Of a stretch of DNA of 37,846 nt, positions 15,020 to 23,586 are shown piece after piece. This DNA is from Nitrospirota bacterium. Its GTDB lineage: Bacteria; Nitrospirota; Nitrospiria; Nitrospirales; Nitrospiraceae. A program made the position numbers and the translations under genes. Below the pieces are notes generated by a model. It saw only the letters and a list, made by a program, of their open reading frames with translations, was not told the DNA's origin and ran no database searches. The first letter of the stretch is position 1; every line of letters starts with the position of its first letter. The stretch covers positions 1 through 37,846 of the forward strand of contig JACQEY010000117.1 in the NCBI GenBank assembly GCA_016200355.1, read 5' to 3'.

Positions 15020-15171
15020 GTGGGAGGAGCGCGCACCTACCGAGGAATGCATAGGTACGGCGGTGATCTTGGCGGGACTTTAGGCTTCCCAGTCAAGCTG
15101 GGCTTGCACACCATCCCGACGCTCGACCCCCTCATGAACCATATTCCCTCGGGGTGTTAAGCTCCTCCCAC
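15020..15171 (-). ncRNA. ssrS: 6S RNA
   Basis: The minus strand folds into a long interrupted rod. The ends GTGGGAGGAGC and GCTCCTCCCAC pair perfectly over 11 bp and enclose about 130 nt. The central part reads GGTGTGCAAGCCCAGC and then ACTGGGAAGCCTAAAGT, which aligns with the conserved Escherichia coli 6S core GGTGAGCATGCTCGG...CCGAGAAGCCTTAAAACT. 6S RNA mimics an open promoter and sequesters sigma-70 RNA polymerase in stationary phase. A consensus-like promoter ends seven bases before the 5' end. The 3' end is set by the closing stem and is approximate. The assignment rests on structure and core similarity, not a database search. Confidence 0.8.
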
Positions 15172-15177
15172 GAATAT

Positions 15178-15206
15178 ACAATATTCTTCCGATGCGGACG
15201 AGTCAA
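15178..15206 (-). promoter_or_regulatory. ssrS: Sigma-70 promoter of the 6S RNA gene
   Basis: On the minus strand TTGACT (15206-15201), a 17-bp spacer and TATTGT (15183-15178) place a start site near 15171, exactly where the closing stem of the RNA begins. Confidence 0.7.
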
Positions 15207-15217
15207 GGATTGGCTCA

Positions 15218-15547
15218 CTATGCATGGCCGCTGCCTTCGGCTTCTTCATATTCGTCAATGAGCTGCTCGAGTTCATCGAGTTCAGCTGGACTGACGTTCT
15301 GAAACGAGACCCCGAATGTGTCCTCTCCGACCCACTGCACACGCCCCTCTTCGATCGAGACTGGTTCTTCCGCACCGGGAATGACCAGTCGCACACGGAT
15401 CACCTTGCCGGGATAGACTTCGATGTCGCAATCGAACCTGGCGCCACCGACCGAGAGGTCGAGGGTCACCGCTTCGATCTCATGTGAGTTTCCCAACAGG
15501 AATCCCTGCAGCTGTGCCGGCACTCGCCGGTGTTGTCGTCGCTCCAT
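15218..15547 (-). CDS. PilZ-domain protein
   Basis: 109 residues, a single PilZ domain with a short acidic tail. The c-di-GMP binding landmarks are present: ERRQHRRVPAQL at the N-terminus supplies the RxxxR motif, and LDLSVGGARFDC near residue 30 supplies the D/NxSxxG motif. PilZ proteins sense c-di-GMP and act through partner proteins in motility, adhesion or envelope functions. The ATG at 15547 starts directly at the domain. The gene stands alone; its stop codon is about 10 bp upstream of the 6S promoter on the same strand. With both binding motifs intact, c-di-GMP binding is likely; the partner is unknown. Confidence 0.88.
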   Translation of the reverse strand: MERRQHRRVPAQLQGFLLGNSHEIEAVTLDLSVGGARFDCDIEVYPGKVIRVRLVIPGAEEPVSIEEGRVQWVGEDTFGVSFQNVSPAELDELEQLIDEYEEAEGSGHA

Positions 15548-15643
15548 GTTACTCCCACGCTCCTATTTCGTATTCGATTCAGGAGCGATGCCGAGAAGCC
15601 ATATCCCGCCATCACAGCGTTATCCACGCAATGATGGAGCACT

Positions 15644-16267
15644 CTATTTCCTGAGCTTGAGGATCGTACCGTCGATCTTGGTGTCGGCCATGAACTTCTC
15701 GAAATTTTTGTTGTAGAGTTCGTTGAGCAACTCCTGGGCATCCTCTGGGTCGAACCAGAAAACCTGGTTGGTTCCACTACTGGTGAGGGTCTCACGAACT
15801 TGACTGCCATCGGCGTGATTTTGCACTTCAATGGCTATTCGACTTGTGGCGTGAAGAGCGGTCTGTCCGATACCGCTTGTGGCATCCACCCCGACATCGA
15901 TCAGTGTACCGGTGATGGTTATGTCTGCCCCGGTTGTCCTGTTGCCTTTGGCAACAGTCGCGTTCCAGCCTTTCCATTTGAGATAGTCGGCGAAGGCCTC
16001 TGCCGTGGCCTCGCTAAGGGTACTGCTGGAGAGGCTGAAATGACTCTCGCCGCCCCAGAGGTGATGTCGGATGCCGAGGTGAGATCGGTCGGTGCGATGG
16101 TCTTCAAACGGCTGAATCGCGACGGTCGGGGAACTCATCGCAACGACTTTCTCACCGACCTCGCTCACTATGGGGACTGTCAGATCGATGCGCTCGCCTT
16201 TACCTGCACAGCCTGCGGCCAGACAAATTCCCAGAAACCCGATGCCGAGAAATTGATAGTGGTTCAC
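15644..16267 (-). CDS. Predicted lipoprotein, YajG-like
   Basis: 207 residues. A lipobox (LAAGC, cysteine near residue 20) follows a hydrophobic signal, so it is a lipoprotein, probably of the outer membrane. The mature region has TVAIQPFEDHRTDRSHLG, LSEATAEAFADYLKWKGW and a beta-rich middle ADITITGTLIDV. This layout recalls YajG and other lipoproteins that resemble secretion- or assembly-linked beta-alpha-beta units, but the match is weak. The gene follows pal on the same strand by 61 bp and may be cotranscribed with it. Function is unknown. Confidence 0.65.
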   Translation of the reverse strand: MNHYQFLGIGFLGICLAAGCAGKGERIDLTVPIVSEVGEKVVAMSSPTVAIQPFEDHRTDRSHLGIRHHLWGGESHFSLSSSTLSEATAEAFADYLKWKGWNATVAKGNRTTGADITITGTLIDVGVDATSGIGQTALHATSRIAIEVQNHADGSQVRETLTSSGTNQVFWFDPEDAQELLNELYNKNFEKFMADTKIDGTILKLRK

Positions 16268-16328
16268 AGGGCCTCCTTCCTAATCGATGTCTGGTATCTG
16301 CAACAAGATGGCCCGACCGAACTCACGA

Positions 16329-16889
16329 TTATTTGGCAACGAAATGTGCCCGCCGATTCTGTTGATAGCAGTCCTCGTTCTGCTGCTTGCAGAAGGGCCT
16401 CGTCTCTCCGTAGCTTGTGATTTGGAGCTGCGAAGCCGGGACGCCAAGATCCTGGAGGTATTGCTTGGTGGCACGCGCCCGTTTCTCGCCCAGGACGAGG
16501 TTGTAGGCCACAGTGCCCCGCTCATCGCAATGGCCTTCGATCAGCACAGTCTTGCTCCCACTGGCGCGAAGCCATCCGGCATTGGCATCCAACACCGGCA
16601 TGGCATCCTTGCGGATTTGAAACCGGTCGTAATCGAAGAATACGTCGCCCAATGCGTTGGTGGCGGACACTCCGCCCGTCTCAAGCGCGCGGTTGGAGGG
16701 TACACTGCCGGATGGCCGGTCGAATGAACGCTCCAGTGGTACTGTCTTGATCGCATCCGGCTGGACCGCCTCGGCCTTGGCCTTACTGAACTCATCGCCG
16801 GACGAGGAGGAAACGTTCTTACCAGCGCAGCTCGCAAGCAGAAACATGAGGCCCAGACTCAGACACAAGCTGATAACTTTTCGATTCAT
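16329..16889 (-). CDS. pal: Peptidoglycan-associated lipoprotein (Pal)
   Basis: 186 residues. A signal peptide ends in the lipobox LLASC near residue 21. A low-complexity linker precedes an OmpA-type peptidoglycan-binding domain: VFFDYDRFQIRKDAMPVLD, then VLIEGHCDERGTVAYNLVLG with the meso-diaminopimelate-binding Asp/Arg residues, then GEKRARATKQYL. Pal anchors the outer membrane to peptidoglycan and works with Tol proteins in cell division; no tol genes are in this window. The C-terminus carries two extra cysteines (PFCKQQNEDCYQQNRRAHF), common in this subfamily. The ATG at 16889 fits the signal peptide. Confidence 0.93.
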   Translation of the reverse strand: MNRKVISLCLSLGLMFLLASCAGKNVSSSSGDEFSKAKAEAVQPDAIKTVPLERSFDRPSGSVPSNRALETGGVSATNALGDVFFDYDRFQIRKDAMPVLDANAGWLRASGSKTVLIEGHCDERGTVAYNLVLGEKRARATKQYLQDLGVPASQLQITSYGETRPFCKQQNEDCYQQNRRAHFVAK

Positions 16890-17143
16890 GGTAGAGCCTC
16901 CTAATTTGTCGTGATCATCAATCGTGCCGCTTCGTCAGGGTCAGGATAGTCTGCTCTATCGTCTTGGACTATTCCCTACAAGCTAGAAGATCTGAATGCC
17001 AGAGTACCGCTCATACTTATAGGTGCTCAATAGGTGTCCGTCAACCCCAAATCTCGCCCCCTGTCCATGACGGGGTGCGGGCGAGTATCTTCTTTCCGAA
17101 CCGAAAGTTGCATCCCTCTCTAGCTTTCGCTAAGGTGCGGTTC

Positions 17144-18769
17144 ATGACCCATTCCCTCGCGCGTTCACTCGTGCTTGCCGGCGCGAGCGGGCTGTTCCTC
17201 CCGCTAAGTTTTCCAAAATCTGATCTGGGACTATTGGCCTGGATCGCCCTCGTGCCGTTGCATTGGGCGTTGGACGGCAAGAACAAAGCGCAGGCATTTT
17301 GGATCGGCTGGCTGTCCGGCACGATTGCCTTTACCGGCATGATGTCCTGGGTGGTCACTGCCATGAACACCTACGGCAAGGTCCCGCTGGCGATCAGCTA
17401 CGGCCTCATGTTACTGCTCACGGCCTATCTTGGCCTCTATGTCGGTCTCTATTCTGCCGGGGCCGTGTGGTTTCGAACCCTGATTCCTCGCTACGGTTTC
17501 TTTGTATTTCCCTGCCTATGGGTGACCCTCGAACTGATCCGGACATATGTGTTGAGCGGATTACCCTGGGGACTCCTCGGCTATTCCCAATATCGCCAGA
17601 TTGAGATCATTCAGATTGCGGACCACATGGGGGTCTACGGAGTTTCCTTCCTTATTGTACTGGTGAATGTCGCGCTGGCGGAATTCTTGTCCTGGTTGAT
17701 GCCGTACTTCCGGAATTTCCGTCCGGCAAGGCTTCCCTGGGAACTCGCAGCGATGGCGACATTGGTGGTCACACTTTCGTGGCAATATGGTCTTGCAACG
17801 TTATCTGAAACGCCTTTTTCTGGTATTCCCCGATCGTCCATCAGTGTGGGAGTGGTGCAGCCGAATATCGATCAGGCCGTGAAGTGGGATACCGCCTATC
17901 GAGAACAGACTCTCGCACACTTTGACCAGCTGACCGAACGGCTCGGCCGTGCCACAGATTTAGTGGTTTGGCCGGAGGCGGCAACACCGTTCGTCTTTGA
18001 GCGTGAGCCGGTCTATCAGCTGCAACTCATTGCCCTGGCCAATCGAGCCCAAGCCCCGATCTTATTTGGAAGCCCCGCCCTACGTTACTACCCAGATCGG
18101 CGGCCCTACCTATTGAACAGCGCCTACCTCCTCTCCCCTGACGGCCAGGTGTTGGGACGCTACGACAAACATCATCTGGTCCCCTTCGGAGAATATATTC
18201 CGCTCAAATCTTCGCTCTTGTTTTTCCTCGACAAATTGGTAGAAGGGATCGGCGATTTCGAAGCGGGAACTGGTCCGACGGTCTTGACGTTGACGCCGAA
18301 GCCCCGATCGGCAGCTGCCAGCAATGCTGGGGCGACACCGAGACCGATAAGCTTTGGAGTGGCAATCTGCTACGAAGTGATCTTTCCAAACCTGGTGCGG
18401 CAATTCGCTTCGAATGGCGCCGAGTTCTTGGTGACCGTGACGAACGATGCCTGGTTTGGCCACTCATCGGCTGCCTCACAACATTTTTCCATGGTGGTGT
18501 TTCGTTCCGTCGAGAATCATTTAGCCTTTGCTCGCTCAGCCAATACCGGCATTTCCGGGTTCATCGACCCATTCGGGCGCATCGTTGAAGCGACGCCGAT
18601 CTTCACGGAACAAGCAGTCAAAGCGACGATGCAGGTCTGGCGTCCGCATACGTTTTACAGCCGGCACGGCGATGTGTTTGCCTACGGCTGTGCTATAATC
18701 TGCGCGCTTTTGTTCCTGTTCGGCTTGTTCCGCACCAAGGAATCTGAGCCCGATGCAGTACCGGTATAA
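17144..18769 (+). CDS. lnt: Apolipoprotein N-acyltransferase
   Basis: 541 residues. Adds the third acyl chain to lipoproteins at the inner membrane, a step required for Lol export. The first 230 residues form several membrane helices; the remainder is a nitrilase-like domain with the catalytic Glu in VVWPEAATPF, Lys in GRYDKHHLVPFGEYIP and Cys in VAICYEVIFPN. A final helix lies near the C-terminus. The ATG at 17144 (MTHSLARSLVLAG) was chosen because AAGGTG precedes it and the N-terminus then begins at the first helix; the frame is open for 180 bp further upstream. It heads a run with prfB, lysS, lolC and lolD, a grouping that joins lipoprotein maturation to its export machinery. Confidence 0.94.
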   Translation: MTHSLARSLVLAGASGLFLPLSFPKSDLGLLAWIALVPLHWALDGKNKAQAFWIGWLSGTIAFTGMMSWVVTAMNTYGKVPLAISYGLMLLLTAYLGLYVGLYSAGAVWFRTLIPRYGFFVFPCLWVTLELIRTYVLSGLPWGLLGYSQYRQIEIIQIADHMGVYGVSFLIVLVNVALAEFLSWLMPYFRNFRPARLPWELAAMATLVVTLSWQYGLATLSETPFSGIPRSSISVGVVQPNIDQAVKWDTAYREQTLAHFDQLTERLGRATDLVVWPEAATPFVFEREPVYQLQLIALANRAQAPILFGSPALRYYPDRRPYLLNSAYLLSPDGQVLGRYDKHHLVPFGEYIPLKSSLLFFLDKLVEGIGDFEAGTGPTVLTLTPKPRSAAASNAGATPRPISFGVAICYEVIFPNLVRQFASNGAEFLVTVTNDAWFGHSSAASQHFSMVVFRSVENHLAFARSANTGISGFIDPFGRIVEATPIFTEQAVKATMQVWRPHTFYSRHGDVFAYGCAIICALLFLFGLFRTKESEPDAVPV

Positions 18770-18786
18770 TCAGAAAGGATCGCTCC

Positions 18787-19924
18787 ATGTTAGATGAGGT
18801 AAAAAATCGTGTGCGAGCCGTCGAGCAATTGGTAACGGAACTACGGGGGCATCTTTGACTTCGCCCGCATGACGACCGAGTTGGCACATTTGGAACAACA
18901 GACCTCGCAGCCGGATTTTTGGAACCACGCTCAGAAGGCCGCCAAGATCGGCCGCAGGAAGTCCACGATTGAGCACGACCTCCAACAGTGGCGGGATATC
19001 GATGGGAAGATGAACGATCTGGGCGCGTTACTTGAATTGGCAGAAGAAAGTGGTGATGCGGGGCTCCTGAAGGAGTTGACGTTCGAGCTGGATCAATTCG
19101 AACCGAAACTCGCGGCCCTACGGCTTGAGCTTCTGCTTTCGGGCGAACTGGACCCCAACAATGCGATTGTGGCGATCCATCCCGGCGCCGGTGGAACAGA
19201 ATCGCAGGACTGGGCGCAGATGCTGCTCCGGATGTACATCCGCTGGGCCGAGAACAAGAAATTCAAAGTCGAAACATTGGACCTGCTCCCAGGAGAAGAA
19301 GCGGGCGTGAAGAGTGTGACGCTGTTAGTGACAGGGGCCTATGCCTATGGCTATCTCAAGGCCGAAGCAGGCGTGCATCGGCTGGTGCGCATTTCACCCT
19401 TCGATGCGAATAAGCGGCGACATACATCCTTTGCCTCGGTCTTCGTCTATCCCGAGGTGAATGAAGATATCGACCTCGTGATCGAAGACAAAGACCTCAA
19501 GATCGACACCTTTCGGGCCGGCGGCGCCGGCGGCCAAAATGTGAATAAGGTCGAGACGGCCATCCGTATGACACACCTGCCGACCGGGATCGTGGTGCAA
19601 TGTCAGAACGAACGGTCACAGCTCCAGAATCGCAACGGCGCAATGAAGGTCTTAAAGGCGCGCCTCTATGAACTAGAACTGAAAAAGAAAGAGGCGGAGT
19701 TCAATGCAATCGTCGGGGAGAAGAAGGACATTGCCTGGGGCAGCCAAATTCGATCGTATGTGTTCCAGCCCTATCAAATGGTCAAAGACCACCGGACCGG
19801 CTACGAAGTGGGCCAAGTGGCCGCCGTCATGGACGGCGATCTGGACGGGTTCATCGAGGCCTACCTGAAAGGGAAAATGGCAACATGCGCAGGACAAGAG
19901 GCGATGGATGAACCACCCCTCTAG
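18787..19924 (+). CDS. prfB: Peptide chain release factor 2, with programmed +1 frameshift
   Basis: The gene is read as 18787-18855 joined to 18857-19924, giving 378 residues. Recognises UGA and UAA and triggers peptide release. The first 23 codons end CAT CTT TGA C; slipping one base at CTT continues as [11 protein letters not shown]2 motifs follow: SPF in [15 protein letters not shown] for stop-codon recognition and GGQ in [14 protein letters not shown] for hydrolysis. AAAGGA lies before the ATG at 18787. Low RF2 activity makes TGA a slow codon and promotes the shift, so the gene is autoregulated. It lies 17 bp after lnt and 32 bp before lysS. Reading only from the ATG at 18869 would miss the true N-terminus. 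Confidence 0.95.
18845..18859 (+). promoter_or_regulatory. Programmed frameshift site of prfB
   Basis: GGGGG at 18845-18849, a Shine-Dalgarno-like purine run, is followed by CTTTGAC at 18853-18859, the canonical RF2 recoding signal. The in-frame TGA is 18856-18858. Confidence 0.92.
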
Positions 19925-19956
19925 CCCTTGCCCATTGCCTTAAGCCTGAAGCAATT

Positions 19957-21438
19957 ATGGACGAACTGAACGAGCAGCAGCAGCAACGCATCAAAAAGCT
20001 CGACGCCCTGCGTGAAGCGGGCGTGGCCCCCTACGGCACACGATTCGAAGTGAAGGACCGTGCGGGCCAACTCATCAAGTTCCATACCGAGAAAACCAAA
20101 GAGGTGCTGGAAGAACAAAAAATTTCCTGCACTATTGCGGGACGCATCGTCGCACTACGGCGATTCGGCAAGGCCGGCTTTGCAGTGTTGCAAGATGGAT
20201 CCGACCGGCTTCAGGTCTATTTCAAGAAGGATCATCTCTCGGAGCAGGGCTATCGCATCGCCGAACTGCTCGACTTGGGCGATTGGATCGGCGTAACCGG
20301 CACCCTCTTTCGCACGAAGACCAATGAGTTCACCGTTGATGTCGCACAGCTGACCTTCCTGAGCAAGGCCCTCAGACCTCTTCCGGAGAAGTGGCACGGG
20401 TTGACGGACGTGGAGACCCGCTATCGACAGCGCTATGTCGACCTGATTGCCAATCCAGAAGTCCATGGCATTTTCGCCACGCGCAGCAGAATCATCGCCG
20501 GCATTCGCGCCTTTTTGATCGAACGAGGCTTCCTTGAAGTCGAAACACCGATGATGCATCCGATTCCCGGTGGCGCGACAGCGAAACCGTTTGTCACCCA
20601 CCATAATGCGCTCGGCGTCGATCTCTATCTCCGCATCGCGCCGGAACTCTATTTGAAGCGGTTGATCGTGGGCGGCTTTCCCCGCGTGTTTGAAATCAAC
20701 CGCAACTTCCGGAACGAAGGCATCTCGACGATTCACAACCCAGAGTTCACGATGCTGGAGTTCTACGTGGCCTATGCCGACTATCAAGACTTGATCATCC
20801 TCACTGAAGAACTCGTCTCCTCCTTGGCGCAACAGGTCCTCGGTAAAACAGTCATCGACTATCAGGGTAAAGAGATCACGCTCACGCCTCCGTGGCGCCG
20901 TTGGTCGTATCATCAAGCGATTCTAGAAGTGAACAGCCTCGATCCCTCCGTCCTTGAGAATAGGGAACAGGCAATTGCGGCAGCCAACACTCTGGGTATC
21001 GCAATCGATCCGAAATGGCCGCTCTTCAATATCGTGAACGAGATCTTCGAGGAAACGGTCGAGCCGAATCTGATTCAGCCTACCTTCATTACCGATTACC
21101 CGATTGAAATTTCCCCGCTCGCACGGCGCAAAGATTCGAATTCGGCGCTGACCGATCGCTTTGAGCTCTACATTGCAGGCCGTGAAATCGCGAACGCCTT
21201 TTCAGAGTTGAACGATCCACTGGATCAACGGGAACGATTCGAAGGGCAGGCGGCGCAGCGGGCGGCGGGCGACGAAGAGGCGCATCTGGTCGACGAAGAT
21301 TTCCTGCGAGCCTTGGAGTATGGCATGCCACCGACCGCGGGCGAAGGCATCGGCGTCGACCGGTTGATCATGCTCTTTACCGACCAAGCGTCGATCCGCG
21401 ACGTGGTGCTCTTTCCTCAACTCAGACCCGAGAAATAA
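19957..21438 (+). CDS. lysS: Lysyl-tRNA synthetase, class II
   Basis: 493 residues. Charges tRNA-Lys. The N-terminal OB-fold anticodon-binding domain ([20 protein letters not shown] near residue 55) precedes the class II catalytic core: motif 1 FLEVETPMM, motif 2 [13 protein letters not shown] and motif 3 [11 protein letters not shown] near the C-terminus. The length is normal. The ATG at 19957 starts [20 protein letters not shown], typical of LysS; the ribosome-binding site is weak. It is 32 bp after prfB and only two bases before the GTG of lolC, so it is likely in one transcript with them. Confidence 0.96.
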   Translation: MDELNEQQQQRIKKLDALREAGVAPYGTRFEVKDRAGQLIKFHTEKTKEVLEEQKISCTIAGRIVALRRFGKAGFAVLQDGSDRLQVYFKKDHLSEQGYRIAELLDLGDWIGVTGTLFRTKTNEFTVDVAQLTFLSKALRPLPEKWHGLTDVETRYRQRYVDLIANPEVHGIFATRSRIIAGIRAFLIERGFLEVETPMMHPIPGGATAKPFVTHHNALGVDLYLRIAPELYLKRLIVGGFPRVFEINRNFRNEGISTIHNPEFTMLEFYVAYADYQDLIILTEELVSSLAQQVLGKTVIDYQGKEITLTPPWRRWSYHQAILEVNSLDPSVLENREQAIAAANTLGIAIDPKWPLFNIVNEIFEETVEPNLIQPTFITDYPIEISPLARRKDSNSALTDRFELYIAGREIANAFSELNDPLDQRERFEGQAAQRAAGDEEAHLVDEDFLRALEYGMPPTAGEGIGVDRLIMLFTDQASIRDVVLFPQLRPEK

Positions 21439-21440
21439 CG

Positions 21441-22721
21441 GTGGCCCTCCCCTACGAAATCTTTGTCGGATTGCGATATCTGCGCGCGAAGCGCCTGAAT
21501 CGGACAATTTCATTGAACACCGTAGTCTCTATTGCCGGGATCACACTCGGTGTGGCTGCCCTGATTGGGACGGTCGGCATCATGACCGGCTTCAAAGAAG
21601 ACATTCAGGCAAAGATTCTTGGGACAACGGCCCATATCATTGTGCAGGATCGGATGAAAGACAGCATGAGCGAGTACGATCCCGTCGCCAAACAGGTGAC
21701 AGCTGTGCCCGGCGTCGTGGCGGCCACCCCGTTTGTGCTCAAGCAGGTCTTGCTTACGACCCAGAGCGGCGTGCAAGGCATTGTGATCCGTGGCATCGAC
21801 CCGCAACGCGAAGCGACGGTGACCGAGCTGGCCAAGAATCTCTCGACTGGAGAGTTGGCCGATCTCAGCAGGCCGGTCAAGGTGAAGCAATCACCGGTCG
21901 ATGATCCGAACGGCCCAGCAGTCGAGACGGAAAAACCCGGCATCATCCTGGGTAAGGAATTGGCGCTGCGGCTCGGCGTCTTTGTCGGTGATACGGTCAA
22001 TGTCGTGTCCCCTCCCGCTGGTCCGATCAGTGCGATCGGCATGGTACCCAAGATCAGGACCTTTGCGCTGGTCGCTCTATTTCAATCCGGCATGTACGAG
22101 TACGATTCGTCGTTGGCCTACATCGACCTCGCGGAGGCACAGAAGTTCTTCAACATGGGACACACCGTGACGGGCATCGAAATTAAAGTCACGGACGTCT
22201 TCCACGCGGACGAGACGGCCCGTTCCGTGGAACAGTCGCTCGGCTTCGCCTATGGCGCGCGCGACTGGATGCAGATGAATCGCAATCTGTTCTCGGCTCT
22301 CAAACTCGAAAAGACAATGATGTTTCTCTTGTTGGTGCTGATCACGATCGTAGCCTCCTTCAACATCGTCAGTACCCTCACAATGATCGTGACGGAAAAA
22401 CAAAAGGAGATTGCAATCCTCAAAGCCATGGGCGCGACACGCAAAAGCATTCGGCGTATTTTCATGCTGAACGGATTGATCATCGGCCTGTCCGGAACCG
22501 CCATCGGCATTCCGCTCGGCTATACGTTTCTTTGGCTGATCCAGACATTTTGGACCTTCGATCCCTCGGTCTATTACATTTCGCGAATTCCCGTCCACGT
22601 ACAAGCGATGGATGTCTTCCTTGTGGCAGGCTCTGCAATTCTTATTAGCTTCGCCGCCACGGTCTATCCCTCGCTCCAGGCAGCCAAACTCGAACCGGTG
22701 GCCGCGCTGCGCTACGAATGA
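21441..22721 (+). CDS. lolC: Lipoprotein-releasing ABC transporter permease (LolC/LolE)
   Basis: 426 residues of the LolCE/MacB-like permease family. One N-terminal helix (near residue 25) is followed by a large periplasmic domain and three C-terminal helices, starting FLLLVLITIVASFNIVSTL. The family segment IAILKAMGATRKSIRRIFM near residue 325 couples to the ATPase. LolCDE extracts mature lipoproteins from the inner membrane for transfer to LolA. Only one permease gene is present, so a homodimer (LolF-like) is likely rather than a C/E pair. The start is GTG at 21441, two bases after the lysS stop codon. lolD follows. Confidence 0.92.
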   Translation: MALPYEIFVGLRYLRAKRLNRTISLNTVVSIAGITLGVAALIGTVGIMTGFKEDIQAKILGTTAHIIVQDRMKDSMSEYDPVAKQVTAVPGVVAATPFVLKQVLLTTQSGVQGIVIRGIDPQREATVTELAKNLSTGELADLSRPVKVKQSPVDDPNGPAVETEKPGIILGKELALRLGVFVGDTVNVVSPPAGPISAIGMVPKIRTFALVALFQSGMYEYDSSLAYIDLAEAQKFFNMGHTVTGIEIKVTDVFHADETARSVEQSLGFAYGARDWMQMNRNLFSALKLEKTMMFLLLVLITIVASFNIVSTLTMIVTEKQKEIAILKAMGATRKSIRRIFMLNGLIIGLSGTAIGIPLGYTFLWLIQTFWTFDPSVYYISRIPVHVQAMDVFLVAGSAILISFAATVYPSLQAAKLEPVAALRYE

Positions 22722-22767
22722 TCATGCCAGCCCCTTCATCATTTTCCTTTCATTCTGGAACTCCGGC

Positions 22768-23430
22768 GTGATCACCGTCACCGACCTGTATAAATCATTC
22801 CCGATGGGAGGACAAACCCTCACAGTGCTGAAGGGTGTTAATCTACAGATTCAGCGAGGCGAATTGATTGCGATTGTCGGGGCTTCGGGAGCCGGAAAGA
22901 GCACGCTGCTCCATATTATCGGGACCCTCGATCGTCCTACGAAAGGGACGGTCCACTTCGACGGCCAGGATGTGTTCCAGATGTCGGAAGGTGAACAGGC
23001 GGATTTCAGGAATCGGCGTATTGGGTTTGTCTTCCAGTTTCATCATCTCCTGCCGGAATTCACCGCGATCGAAAATGCCTGTATGCCGGCGCTGATCCAG
23101 CGACGGCAACCAGTAGATATTGAACCAGAAGCCATTGCGTTGTTGCAGGAAGTTGGACTGGGAGCTCGGCTGCATCACAAACCTGGTGAATTATCCGGCG
23201 GTGAACAGCAGCGCGTGGCGGTCGCACGAGCCCTCTTGCAGAAGCCCGATCTTGTGTTGGCTGACGAGCCGACAGGAAATCTGGACACCCATACGGGCGA
23301 GGCGCTCTTTGCGATGATGCGTGAACTGAATAAGGCCCGCGGGACGACCTTCGTGATTGTCACCCACAACGACAAACTGTCTGCCCAAGCCGACCGGATC
23401 GTGCATATGCAGGACGGCCAAATTGTGTAA
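22768..23430 (+). CDS. lolD: Lipoprotein-releasing ABC transporter ATP-binding protein
   Basis: 220 residues. It has Walker A GASGAGKSTLLHIIG near residue 42, a Q loop in FVFQFHHLLPEF, the signature LSGGEQQRVAVARAL near 150, Walker B LVLADEPTGNLD and the switch His in IVTHND. It powers LolC in lipoprotein release. LolD-type features include FHHLLPEFTAIEN, close to the usual FHxLLPEFTAxEN. The GTG at 22768 (VITVTDLYKSFPMGG) is preferred, with GGA seven bases upstream; no in-frame ATG is available between the end of lolC and there. It lies 46 bp after lolC. Confidence 0.93.
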   Translation: MITVTDLYKSFPMGGQTLTVLKGVNLQIQRGELIAIVGASGAGKSTLLHIIGTLDRPTKGTVHFDGQDVFQMSEGEQADFRNRRIGFVFQFHHLLPEFTAIENACMPALIQRRQPVDIEPEAIALLQEVGLGARLHHKPGELSGGEQQRVAVARALLQKPDLVLADEPTGNLDTHTGEALFAMMRELNKARGTTFVIVTHNDKLSAQADRIVHMQDGQIV

Positions 23431-23520
23431 GCGATATTGTGATATCCCGCCGTCTTCGCCGGATCGTTCCCGTGCCAAATCAACCCATCGTTTACACACA
23501 ATAGGATCGCTCGTCTAACC

Positions 23521-23549
23521 TTGACGAGAGCCATTTCATCCAATAAACT
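23521..23549 (+). promoter_or_regulatory. Candidate promoter upstream of the TraF-like gene
   Basis: TTGACG at 23521-23526, a 17-bp spacer and TAAACT at 23544-23549, some 38 bp before the ATG at 23587. Moderate matches only. Confidence 0.35.
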
Positions 23550-23586
23550 CAGCAAAGTCTCTCAACTCACAAGGAATTGTTCTCCT

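Noticed and set aside
20155-20916. Long open frame opposite lysS (253 codons, minus strand)
   Set aside because: It lies fully inside lysS in the antisense frame. Its composition mirrors the lysS codons and no recognisable domain appears.
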